From Chloroflexaceae bacterium (GTDB taxonomy: Bacteria > Chloroflexota > Chloroflexia > Chloroflexales > Chloroflexaceae), in the NCBI GenBank assembly GCA_026417815.1, contig JAOACN010000340.1:1-10960 (forward strand): 10,960 nucleotides of DNA. The letters are read 5' to 3'. The translations under genes were made by a program, and so were the position numbers. The notes beneath the pieces are model-generated. The model had not been told where the DNA came from and made no database searches. It was given only the letters and a program-made list of their open reading frames with translations. Below, one piece after another: positions 1-7,181 of this stretch (position 1 is the first letter of the stretch; each line of letters begins with the position of its first letter).

Positions 1-45
1 GCGGCGGCGCTGCGCGCGGGGTTGATCCCCTTGCAGCAGTGGTAG
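1..45 (+). CDS. C-terminal end of an upstream gene (partial)
   Basis: The first frame reads 14 codons (AAALRAGLIPLQQW) and stops at TAG 43-45. The composition (Ala, Leu, Arg, G/C-ending codons) is like that of the neighbouring genes, so this is probably the tail of a real gene entering from the left on the same strand. The fragment is too short to assign. In a mycofactocin locus an mftC, mftD or dehydrogenase gene could lie here, but nothing in these residues decides it. The following 140 bases up to the next start show no other convincing gene. Confidence 0.4.
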   Translation, partial: AAALRAGLIPLQQW

Positions 46-176
46 GCAGATAGCGGGACAGGTCGTGAACGTCTATCGTGGGCCGCCACGGGAGGAGCGC
101 GGGAGGAAGCAGCCCTCCCCGCACCTACCTGATCCATCACAACCCGGATGTCACGCCAGCAGGCGCTTCTGGAAAT

Positions 177-182
177 GAGGAG
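177..182 (+). promoter_or_regulatory. Shine-Dalgarno site deciding the first oxidoreductase start
   Basis: GAGGAG lies 3 bases before ATG 186. The spacing is rather short, but it is the only purine-rich site near a start in this frame. It supports ATG 186 over the in-frame GTG at 78, whose extra 36 residues do not resemble the family. Confidence 0.55.
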
Positions 183-185
183 ACC

Positions 186-2168
186 ATGGCCGAACCCTTC
201 GCCCCGTTGTTCCAACCCCTGCGCCTGGGACGGAAAACGGCGCCCTCGCGGATCGTCTTCGCCGCGCACCAGACCAACTTCGCGCGCCACAATCGCTTCG
301 ACTCGCGCCACGCCGCCTACTACACGGCGCGCGCCCGCGGCGGCGCGGGGGTGATCGTCCTCGAGGGCAGCGTGGTGCACCCCTCCGACTGGCCCTACGA
401 GTACGCCATCTTCGGCTACGACGAGAGCATCGTGCCCACCTACCAGATGATCGCCGGGGCCCTGCGCCCCCACGGCCCGGTCGTGCTGGCCCAACTCACC
501 CACAGCGGCATGCAGGGCACCAGCCACTACTCTCAGGCAGCCCTCTGGGCGCCCTCGCCCATCCCCGAGGTCAACAGCCGCGAGGTGCCCAAGGAGATGG
601 AACCGGAGGACATCGCCGCGGTGATTGACGGCTTCGCCACGGCGGCCCGCTACGCCATCGAGGGCGGCCTCGACGGGGTGGAGATCAACGCCGGCCCCGA
701 GAGCCTGGTGCGCCAGTTCCTCTCTCCCCTGACCAACCAGCGCCAGGACGAGTACGGCGGCCCGCTGGAGAACCGGCTGCGCTTCGCCCGCGAGGTGATC
801 GCCGCGGTGCGCCGGGCCGTCGGCGACGAGGCGGTGGTGGGCCTGCGCCTCAGCGGCGACGAGCACGCCCCCTGGGCGGGCATCAAGCCCGGCGACGCCG
901 CCGAGATCGCCCGCATCCTCAGCAACGAACACCAGATTGACTACCTCAGCGTCACCAGCGGCAGCATCTACACCCCGCACCTGATCCGCGCCGGGCTGTT
1001 TATGCCCCCTGGCTACGCCCTGCACCTGGCCGCCGAGATCAAGGCCGCCGTGCAGATCCCGGTCTTTGCCCAGGGCAGCATCGTGGACCCGCGGCAGGCG
1101 GCGATGGTGCTGGTGGAGGGCCGGGCCGACGCGGTGAAGATGACCCGCGCCCTGATCGCCGACCCCGATCTGCCGCGCAAGGTGCGTGAGGGGCGCGCCG
1201 AGGACGTGCGCCAGTGCATCCTCTGCAACCAGGATTGTATGGTGCAGAGCGTGCAAAACCCGCGCCTGAGCTGTTCGATCAACCCCGCCGCGGGCCACGA
1301 GGCCCACGCCGAGTTCGCCACCCTGCCCCCCGCCGTGCGCCCGAAGCGCGTGATGGTCATCGGCGGCGGCCCGGCGGGGATGGAGGCCGCCCGCATTGCC
1401 GCCCTGCGCGGCCACCGCGTGACCCTCTACGAGCAGAACGAGACCCTGGGGGGCGCGCTGCTCCTGGCCTCCGCCGAACCGGGGCGCAAGCGCCTGGAAC
1501 TGATCGGCCAGTGGCTCGAAGCGCAGATCCGCAAGCTCGGCGTCACGATCCACCTTGGCGTGACCGCCACCTTCGAGACCGTGCGCGCCGAGACGCCCGA
1601 CGCGGTGATCGTCGCCGTCGGCGGCGTCCCGGTGCTCTATCCCGGGGTTGACTTCGACAACAGCGTGCCGGTGCTCAACGAGCGCGACGTGCTCGGCGGC
1701 GCGCCCCTGCCCCCCACCGGCAAGGCCGTGGTGCTCGACGAGATCGGCGACCACGATGGTATGGCCGTGGCCGAATGGCTGGTGCACAAGGGCTGGAAGG
1801 TCGAGATCGTCACCCGCGACATGTTCTGCGGCCAGCGCCTCACCGCCACCCAGGAACTGACCGCCTGGAACCAGCGGGCCTGGAGCAAAGGGGTGGTCTT
1901 CCACCCCCAGCGCGAGGCCGTGCGCGTCACCAACCGGACGCTGATTATGGTCGATCGCTTCAGCCGCGAGGAGGAGCGCATCGAGCAGGTGGACCTGATC
2001 GTTGACGTGACCTACGACCGGCCCGACGAGACCCTCTACTTCACCCTCAAAGAAGCGGGGTTTGGCAGCGAGGGCATGCCCGCCCTGTACCGCGCGGGCG
2101 ACTGCGTGGCCCCGCGGCGGATCGGGCAGGCCATCCTCGAGGGCTATCGCGCTGGAAGGGCGGTGTGA
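186..2168 (+). CDS. Mycofactocin-system FadH/OYE-family oxidoreductase (first copy)
   Basis: A 660-residue three-domain flavoprotein. Residues about 1-335 form an FMN-binding TIM barrel of the old yellow enzyme type, with the conserved QFLSP..N.R.DEYGG stretch after residue 173. Residues 344, 347, 351 and 363 are the cysteines of a C-x2-C-x3-C-x11-C 4Fe-4S site, the spacing seen in FadH. A FAD-binding Rossmann motif GGGPAG is at 393-398, and a second nucleotide-fold region begins near 515. That second region reads VVLDEIGDHDG and lacks the GxGxxG expected for NADPH binding in FadH. In the barrel, the usual His/His (or His/Asn) and Tyr positions of the active site are Asn168, Pro171 and Ser173. 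The cytosolic protein probably moves electrons between an unknown substrate, or mycofactocin itself, and the ETF encoded downstream. The substrate is not predictable. Only one base separates it from its paralogue. Confidence 0.85.
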   Translation: MAEPFAPLFQPLRLGRKTAPSRIVFAAHQTNFARHNRFDSRHAAYYTARARGGAGVIVLEGSVVHPSDWPYEYAIFGYDESIVPTYQMIAGALRPHGPVVLAQLTHSGMQGTSHYSQAALWAPSPIPEVNSREVPKEMEPEDIAAVIDGFATAARYAIEGGLDGVEINAGPESLVRQFLSPLTNQRQDEYGGPLENRLRFAREVIAAVRRAVGDEAVVGLRLSGDEHAPWAGIKPGDAAEIARILSNEHQIDYLSVTSGSIYTPHLIRAGLFMPPGYALHLAAEIKAAVQIPVFAQGSIVDPRQAAMVLVEGRADAVKMTRALIADPDLPRKVREGRAEDVRQCILCNQDCMVQSVQNPRLSCSINPAAGHEAHAEFATLPPAVRPKRVMVIGGGPAGMEAARIAALRGHRVTLYEQNETLGGALLLASAEPGRKRLELIGQWLEAQIRKLGVTIHLGVTATFETVRAETPDAVIVAVGGVPVLYPGVDFDNSVPVLNERDVLGGAPLPPTGKAVVLDEIGDHDGMAVAEWLVHKGWKVEIVTRDMFCGQRLTATQELTAWNQRAWSKGVVFHPQREAVRVTNRTLIMVDRFSREEERIEQVDLIVDVTYDRPDETLYFTLKEAGFGSEGMPALYRAGDCVAPRRIGQAILEGYRAGRAV

Positions 2169-2169
2169 G

Positions 2170-4128
2170 ATGAACCAGGGCGCCCGTCTGCTCTTCACGC
2201 CGATCAAGGTCGGCAGCCTGACGCTCAACAACCGGATCGTCTTCTCGGCGCACCTCACCAACTACGCCGAAGGGTACATGCCCTCCGAGCGCCACGTGTA
2301 CTACTACCGTGAACGGGCGCGGGGCGGGGCGGGGCTGATCATTACCGAGGAGCACTCTACCCATCCCACCGATCACCCCTACGAAAAGCTGATCCACGCC
2401 TTCAACCCGGCGGTGATCCCCGGCTACCGGCAGATCACCTCCACGGTTCATGCCGAGGGCACGCCCATCCTGGCCCAGATCAACCACAACGGCGGCCAGA
2501 GCAGCGGCATGTTCACCCGCCTGCCGGCCTGGGCGCCCTCGTCGGTGGCCGACCCGATGTTCCGCGAGGTGCCCAAGGCGGTCGAACTGGAAGATATTCA
2601 GGAGATCATCGCCGGATACGCCCAGGTGGCCTACCACACCCAGCTCGGCGGCTTCGACGGGGTGGAACTGCAATGCTCCCACTCCTCGATCGTGCGCCAG
2701 TTCCTCTCGCGCCACAACAACCTGCGCACCGACGGCTACGGCGGCGGGCTGGAGCAGCGCATGCGCCTGCTGCGCGAGATCATCGCCGCCATTCGCGCCC
2801 GCGTCGGGCGCGACTACGTGCTCGGCGTGCGCCTCTGCGGCGACGAACTGATCCGCGACGGCATCGTGCTCGACGAGGCCGTGGCCGCGGCGCGCATTCT
2901 GGAGGCCGACGGGCTGATCGACTACATCAACACCAGCATCGGCACCGCAACCCACACCCTTTACATGATCGAAGCCTCGATGCACATCCCGCCGGGCTAC
3001 GCCCTGTTCATCTCCTCGGCTATCCGCAAGGCGGTGCGCCTCCCGGTGATCGGCGTGGGGCGCATCAAGGACCCCATCCAGGCCGAGCGGGTGTTGCAGG
3101 AGGGCCACGCCGCCCTGGTGGGCATCGTGCGCGCTCCGATCGCCGCCCCCCCGCTCGCCCGCAAGTCGCGCGAGAACCGCGTCGAGGACATCCGCCTGTG
3201 CCTCTCGTGCAACCAGGAGTGCGTCGGGCGCATGGGGTTGAACCGCTGGATGGGCTGCATCGAGACGCCCGCGACCGGCCGCGAGAAGGAACTGGGCATC
3301 GGCACCCTCAAGCCCGCGCCGCGCCCCAAACGGGTGACCGTGGTCGGCGGCGGGCCGGCGGGCCTCAAGGCCGCGGTCATCGCCGCCCGGCGCGGCCATC
3401 GCGTCACCCTCTACGAGCGGCAGCCCGAACTGGGCGGCCAGGTCAACCTGGCGGTCAAGGTAACCAACCGCGCCGAGTTTGGCGACCTGGTGCGCAACCT
3501 GCTCCACGAACTGCACCAGCTCGATGTGACCGTGCGCACCGGCGTGGCCGCCAACGCCGACATGGTCCTCGCCGAGCAACCCGACGCGGTGGTGATCGCC
3601 ACTGGCTCCACGCCCGACCGCAACGCCTTCCCCGGCGCCGATGGCCCCGAGGTGGCCGATGTGACCGACATTCTCGCCGGGCGGGTCACGGCGGGCAAGC
3701 GGGTCATGATCATCGATCGCCTGGGCTTTCACGAGGCCACCAGCGTGGCCGAGTACCTGGCCGAGCAGGGCTGCCGGGTCGAGATTGTCACCCCGACGCT
3801 CTACGTGGGGCAGGACCTCGGCATCACCCTCGATCTCGAAAACTGGTACCGCCGCGCCCGGCAACTCAACATCGTCTGCACGCCGAACGTCTCGGTGCTC
3901 AACGCCGCCAACGGCCTGGTCACCGCGGTCCATAACTATAGCGGCCAGCTTATCACCTTCGACCCGGTGGACACGATCGTGCTGGCGGTGCAGCGACGGG
4001 CCGACGCCGGGCTGTACTTCGCGCTGAAGGGGCGCGTGCCCGAATTGCACCGCATCGGCGACGCCCTGGCCCCGCGCCGGGCCCACGCGGCGATCATCGA
4101 GGGCGAGCGTGTGGGACGGGCACTGTAG
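2170..4128 (+). CDS. Mycofactocin-system FadH/OYE-family oxidoreductase (second copy)
   Basis: A 652-residue paralogue of the preceding gene with the same order: FMN barrel, 4Fe-4S site, FAD Rossmann domain. The cysteines fall at 344, 347, 351 and 363 and GGGPAG at 393-398, the same residue numbers as in the first copy, so the pair arose by tandem duplication with almost no early indels. Its active-site segment differs: Gln168, His171 and Ser173. The second nucleotide-fold region (MIIDRLGFHEA, from about 513) again lacks GxGxxG. ATG 2170 follows the upstream TGA by one base, and GGAAGG at 2155-2160 can serve as ribosome site, so translation is probably coupled. The two may form a heteromer or serve two substrates; the sequence cannot say which. 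Family membership is secure; the link to mycofactocin rests on the nearby mftE and mftF. Confidence 0.85.
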   Translation: MNQGARLLFTPIKVGSLTLNNRIVFSAHLTNYAEGYMPSERHVYYYRERARGGAGLIITEEHSTHPTDHPYEKLIHAFNPAVIPGYRQITSTVHAEGTPILAQINHNGGQSSGMFTRLPAWAPSSVADPMFREVPKAVELEDIQEIIAGYAQVAYHTQLGGFDGVELQCSHSSIVRQFLSRHNNLRTDGYGGGLEQRMRLLREIIAAIRARVGRDYVLGVRLCGDELIRDGIVLDEAVAAARILEADGLIDYINTSIGTATHTLYMIEASMHIPPGYALFISSAIRKAVRLPVIGVGRIKDPIQAERVLQEGHAALVGIVRAPIAAPPLARKSRENRVEDIRLCLSCNQECVGRMGLNRWMGCIETPATGREKELGIGTLKPAPRPKRVTVVGGGPAGLKAAVIAARRGHRVTLYERQPELGGQVNLAVKVTNRAEFGDLVRNLLHELHQLDVTVRTGVAANADMVLAEQPDAVVIATGSTPDRNAFPGADGPEVADVTDILAGRVTAGKRVMIIDRLGFHEATSVAEYLAEQGCRVEIVTPTLYVGQDLGITLDLENWYRRARQLNIVCTPNVSVLNAANGLVTAVHNYSGQLITFDPVDTIVLAVQRRADAGLYFALKGRVPELHRIGDALAPRRAHAAIIEGERVGRAL

Positions 4129-4165
4129 GGCCGAAGCAGCAGCTCTGCCACTGCTTCGGCCCTAC
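4125..4165. repeat. Perfect 15-bp inverted repeat overlapping the oxidoreductase stop codon
   Basis: Arms 4125-4139 (GTAGGGCCGAAGCAG) and 4151-4165 (CTGCTTCGGCCCTAC) are perfect reverse complements around an 11-base loop. The TAG stop of the second oxidoreductase (4126-4128) is inside the left arm. There is no T-run after the right arm, so it is not a standard intrinsic terminator. It could stabilise mRNA, attenuate read-through into the ETF genes, or be a small dispersed palindrome. Confidence 0.8.
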
Positions 4166-4205
4166 CGGGTACCATCCGGTCGTGATGCGTTGACAGGAAT
4201 CACCT

Positions 4206-5243
4206 ATGCAAATCGTCGTAATCGCCGAGACCGAGCACGGGGCCGTGACGCGGCCCGCGCTGGAGTGCGTCGAGGAGGCCCGCGATCTGGCCAGCGCCCG
4301 CGACCTGCGGGTGCGGGCGCTCCTGCCGGGCGCCGGTCTTGAGGAGCAGGCGGCTACCCTCGCGGCGCACGGGGCCGACGAGGTGACATTGATCGAACAC
4401 GAGGCCCTGGCCCGGGCCAGCGCCGACGCCTGGCTGGCGGCCCTGGAGCCGGTCATCCGGCCCCTGAGTCACCGCTCCTACGGCGGCTTGCTGCTCCTGG
4501 CCCCCGATACCAGCCACATGCGCGCCTGGCTGCCCCGGCTGGCGCTGCGCCTGCACGCGCCCCTGGTGAGCCACTGCCTGGAGGTGCGCCAGGACGGCGC
4601 CGACCTCGTGTTCGTGCGCCCCACCTACGGCGGCGCGCGCCACGAGCACATGGTCTGCCCCGGAGCGGCGGTCATCTGCGCCACCCTGGCGCCCAACGCC
4701 CGCGGCATCGGGCGGGGCGACGTGCGCCGGCGCCCCCAGGTGAGCCACGTCCACCCCACCATCGACACGGCGCGCCTCCGCGACCGGCCCGTGCGCACCA
4801 TCCCCGCCGACCCGCGCACGGTTGACCTGCGCGAGGCCGAGCGCATCGTCGCCGGCGGCCTGGGGCTGGGCGGTCCTGAGGGCGTGGCGCAACTCTGGGA
4901 ACTGGGCAACCGGTTGCAGGCGGCAGTGGGCGGCACGCGCGTCATCTCCGACCGGGGCTGGCTGCCGGCCGATCGCTTCATCGGCACCACCGGCAAGATC
5001 GTCGCCCCCAAGCTCTACCTGGCCCTGGGCATCTCGGGGGCCAGCCAGCACACCTCGGGTATGAACGGCAGCGAGACGGTGATCGCCGTCAACCTCGACC
5101 GCACCGCGCCCATCTTCGGCCTGGCCGACCTGGGCATCGTGGCCGACGTGCGACGGCTCATTCCGGCCCTGCTGGAACGCCTGACCCCAGAACCGCAGCA
5201 AGGTACGAAAGACAACGACCAGAGCCGCCAGGTGGCGGCCTGA
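4206..5243 (+). CDS. fixB: Electron transfer flavoprotein alpha subunit (FixB/EtfA-like), mycofactocin-associated
   Basis: A 345-residue ETF alpha subunit. The N-terminal half (1-190) is the divergent ETF alpha/beta fold. The C-terminal FAD-binding domain carries the family signature: GWLP..RFIGTTGK, then PKLYLALGISGASQH at 268-282, GMNGS, and an APIF..ADLGIVADV stretch around 302-316. ETF heterodimers accept electrons from flavoprotein dehydrogenases and deliver them to ETF-quinone oxidoreductase, which is encoded next. ATG 4206 is preceded by AGGAA at 4195-4199 with good spacing. The gene ends 10 bases before fixC. Its beta partner is not adjacent but lies after fixX and a repeat-filled gap, an unusual order since etfB usually directly precedes etfA. 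The family call is firm; the role in mycofactocin reoxidation is contextual. Confidence 0.9.
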   Translation: MQIVVIAETEHGAVTRPALECVEEARDLASARDLRVRALLPGAGLEEQAATLAAHGADEVTLIEHEALARASADAWLAALEPVIRPLSHRSYGGLLLLAPDTSHMRAWLPRLALRLHAPLVSHCLEVRQDGADLVFVRPTYGGARHEHMVCPGAAVICATLAPNARGIGRGDVRRRPQVSHVHPTIDTARLRDRPVRTIPADPRTVDLREAERIVAGGLGLGGPEGVAQLWELGNRLQAAVGGTRVISDRGWLPADRFIGTTGKIVAPKLYLALGISGASQHTSGMNGSETVIAVNLDRTAPIFGLADLGIVADVRRLIPALLERLTPEPQQGTKDNDQSRQVAA

Positions 5244-5253
5244 AGGATGCGCT

Positions 5254-6690
5254 ATGGCTTTCCTGAGCAAAGAGGCTTCGCTGGCGCTGGTGCAGCGGGT
5301 GCACCGCCTGATCGGCATGAAGAACGGCGTAACCCCGCACGACGCGCCCCAACGCCGGCGCCAGCGCAGCGCGCCGCGCCCCGGCGCCGAGCGTTTCGAT
5401 GTGATTGTTGTCGGCGCAGGGCCGGCCGGTAGCGCCGCCGCCCTCGTGGCTGCTCGCGCCGGGCTCAAGGTGCTGCTGCTGGAGCGCGGCGAGTACCCCG
5501 GGTCCAAAAACGTCTCTGGCGCGGCCTTCTACGGCAGCGCCATCCTGCACGAACTGATCCCCAACTGGTGGGAACAGGCCCCCGTCGAACGCCACCTGAC
5601 GCGCCGCGTCCTTGCTTTTATGACCGCCGAGACCTCGGTGGCGATCGACTTTCGCACCACCCGCTTCGCCGAGCCGCCCTACAACGGCTTCAGCATCCTG
5701 CGCCCCAGATTCGACCGCTGGTTCGCCGACCAGGCCGTCGCCGCGGGCGCCTTCCTGCTCAACGCCGCCGTGGTGGACGAGGTCCTCTGGGAGGATGACC
5801 AGGTGGTGGGGGTGCGCGTGCGCCGCGACGAGGGCGACCTGCGCGCCGATGTGGTGATCGCCTGCGACGGCGCGAATTCCTTCCTGGCCAAGAACGCCGG
5901 CCTGCAACGCGAGTTCCACGCCCACGAGATGTCGCTCGGGGTGAAGGAGGTGCTGGCCCTCGACGAGGCCACCATCCGCGAGCGGTTTCACCTCTACGAC
6001 AACGACGGCCTGGCAATCGAGTACATCGGGGCGATCACCGAGGAGGTCAGCGGCGGCGGGTTCCTCTACACCAACCGCGACAGCCTCTCCCTGGGCGTCA
6101 TCGGGCAGATCTCCTCGCTGGCCGAGCACAGGCGCCGGCCCTACGAGTTGCTGGAGACCTTCAAGCGCCACCCCTCGGTGGCCCCGCTGGTACGGGGCGG
6201 CAGGGTGCGCGAGTACTCGGCCCACATCATCCCCGAAGCGGGCTGGAACATGCTGCCGAAGCTCTACACCGGCGGCATGCTGGTGGCAGGCGACGCGGCG
6301 GCGTTGTGCTTCGTGGCCGGGCTGTACCTGGAAGGCATCAACTACGCCATCCAGTCGGGCATCGCCGCGGGCGAAACGGCCGTGGCCGCCCATCGGGAAC
6401 GCGATTTTTCGGCCCGTTCGCTGGCCCGCTACCTCGAGCGCCTGCGCGCGCGCTACGTCCTGACCGATTTCGCCAACTACCGCCACGCGCCGGGACTGGT
6501 CAACAGCCCCCGCCTGCAGAACCTGTACCCCGAACTCATCGCTGGCGCTGCCGAACAGGTCTTCCGCGTCAACGGCGGTCCCAAACGCAAGCTCCTGCCC
6601 ATCGCCCTCGATACGCTCCGCCGCGCCAATATCTCGCCCATACACATGCTCCAGGATGCCTGGCAAGCAGGGAGGTCATTCGGATGGTGA
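5254..6690 (+). CDS. fixC: FixC-like ETF-quinone oxidoreductase flavoprotein
   Basis: A 478-residue FAD-dependent oxidoreductase. The dinucleotide motif GAGPAG is at 54-59, with the ribose-binding Glu77 closing the fold. The SKNVSGAAFYG segment is typical of FixC, and a second FAD contact (VAGDAA, around 344-349) is followed by GLYLEGINYAI. FixC takes electrons from the ETF and, with FixX, reduces membrane quinone. About 45 residues precede the usual start of the FAD domain. The first 22 could form an amphipathic helix, and the rest is Arg/Pro/Gln-rich, so this may be a membrane-contact or partner-docking extension. ATG 5254 has an upstream AAGG (5244-5247) just after the etf alpha stop. The gene overlaps fixX by 7 bases, so FixC and FixX are probably made together. 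Confidence 0.9.
   Translation: MAFLSKEASLALVQRVHRLIGMKNGVTPHDAPQRRRQRSAPRPGAERFDVIVVGAGPAGSAAALVAARAGLKVLLLERGEYPGSKNVSGAAFYGSAILHELIPNWWEQAPVERHLTRRVLAFMTAETSVAIDFRTTRFAEPPYNGFSILRPRFDRWFADQAVAAGAFLLNAAVVDEVLWEDDQVVGVRVRRDEGDLRADVVIACDGANSFLAKNAGLQREFHAHEMSLGVKEVLALDEATIRERFHLYDNDGLAIEYIGAITEEVSGGGFLYTNRDSLSLGVIGQISSLAEHRRRPYELLETFKRHPSVAPLVRGGRVREYSAHIIPEAGWNMLPKLYTGGMLVAGDAAALCFVAGLYLEGINYAIQSGIAAGETAVAAHRERDFSARSLARYLERLRARYVLTDFANYRHAPGLVNSPRLQNLYPELIAGAAEQVFRVNGGPKRKLLPIALDTLRRANISPIHMLQDAWQAGRSFGW
6670..6675 (+). promoter_or_regulatory. Shine-Dalgarno site for fixX inside the fixC end
   Basis: GGGAGG is placed 8 bases before ATG 6684, inside the last codons of fixC. This favours ATG 6684 over the next codon, GTG 6687. 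Confidence 0.65.
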
Positions 6691-6968
6691 GCATTCCTCT
6701 CGAAGAACGGATGCGCACGGTGCGCTTCAAGGTAGACGACCGGCCGCACATCGTGGTCAACGCGGCGGTGTGCAACAATTGCTCCGTGCGGGCCTGTGTG
6801 TATGTCTGCCCGGCCAATCTCTTCGTGCCGCTGGACGATGGGGGCATTCTCTTCAACTACGAGGAGTGCTTCGAGTGTGGAACCTGCTACATCGCCTGTA
6901 ATCAGGAAGGGGCCATTCAGTGGTCGTACCCTCGGGGCGGCTATGGGGTGACCTTTCGGGAAGCGTGA
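6684..6968 (+). CDS. fixX: FixX-like ferredoxin partner of FixC
   Basis: A 94-residue ferredoxin-like protein. Cysteines 30, 33, 38 and 42 form C-x2-C-x4-C-x3-C-P, and 62, 65, 68 and 72 form C-x2-C-x2-C-x3-C. The second group lies in the FixX signature around ECFECGTCYIAC. The tail W.YPRGGYGVTFREA is the characteristic FixX C-terminus. It is the iron-sulfur half of the ETF-quinone oxidoreductase, which is a single chain in mitochondria and split into FixC and FixX here. FixX proteins usually bind one cluster, yet eight cysteines are present; some may be structural or there may be two clusters. The start overlaps the fixC stop by 7 bases. Confidence 0.92.
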   Translation: MVSIPLEERMRTVRFKVDDRPHIVVNAAVCNNCSVRACVYVCPANLFVPLDDGGILFNYEECFECGTCYIACNQEGAIQWSYPRGGYGVTFREA

Positions 6969-6971
6969 GGC

Positions 6972-7003
6972 GATTTTGGATTTGGGATGTTGGATTTTGG
7001 ATT
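6972..7003. repeat. Heptanucleotide tandem repeat
   Basis: Four and a half 7-base units follow each other just after the fixX stop: GATTTTG, GATTTGG, GATGTTG, GATTTTG, GATT. The tract is rich in A+T, unlike the surrounding DNA. The 7-base period recalls the short tandem heptamer repeats known from cyanobacteria. No function can be read from it. Confidence 0.75.
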
Positions 7004-7027
7004 GCCGCATGTGGCGTTCCAACCAGG

Positions 7028-7132
7028 TGGTGCATCCGGCAAGTTTTCGAACGGGAGGGTCTGGGAGGGCGGTGCCCTCCCAGAAACCCGCCTTCCAGCC
7101 CTTTCGTGTGGCAGGACTTGCCGGATGCACCA
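7028..7132. repeat. Nested inverted-repeat element of about 105 bp
   Basis: Outer arms 7028-7044 (TGGTGCATCCGGCAAGT) and 7116-7132 (ACTTGCCGGATGCACCA) are perfect 17-bp reverse complements. Inside, 7060-7070 (TCTGGGAGGGC) and 7074-7084 (GCCCTCCCAGA) form a second perfect hairpin with a 3-base loop, and flanking GGGT/ACCC can extend it. With the heptamer repeat this fills most of the 213-bp gap between fixX and the ETF beta gene. It resembles a small non-autonomous palindromic or MITE-like element. It has no coding capacity and no T-run terminator. Any promoter for the ETF beta gene must lie in or beside it, but I cannot identify one confidently. Confidence 0.85.
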
Positions 7133-7181
7133 GCGGGGCCAACGATGATGCCACGCGGTCTCATCAACGGGAATTGGTGCA

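Noticed and set aside
78..185. N-terminal extension of the first oxidoreductase from GTG 78
   Set aside because: The added residues are low-complexity and unlike the family. ATG 186 has a ribosome site and begins exactly where the barrel starts in the paralogue.
2047..4086. Long open frame on the - strand antisense to the second oxidoreductase
   Set aside because: It is a GC-rich shadow frame dominated by Gly, Ala, His, Arg and Asp with no recognisable domain; the + strand gene has clear motifs over the same bases.
4190..4195. TTGACA resembling a -35 promoter box
   Set aside because: It is only about 10 bases before ATG 4206, leaving no room for a -10 box and start site upstream of the gene; the overlapping AGGAA is better explained as the ribosome site.
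5158..6666. Long open frame on the - strand opposite fixC
   Set aside because: A shadow of the FixC frame caused by high third-position GC; no domain or motif is seen.
7060..7084. Intrinsic terminator
   Set aside because: The stem is strong but is followed by AAACCC rather than a T-run on either strand, so it is described as part of the palindromic element.
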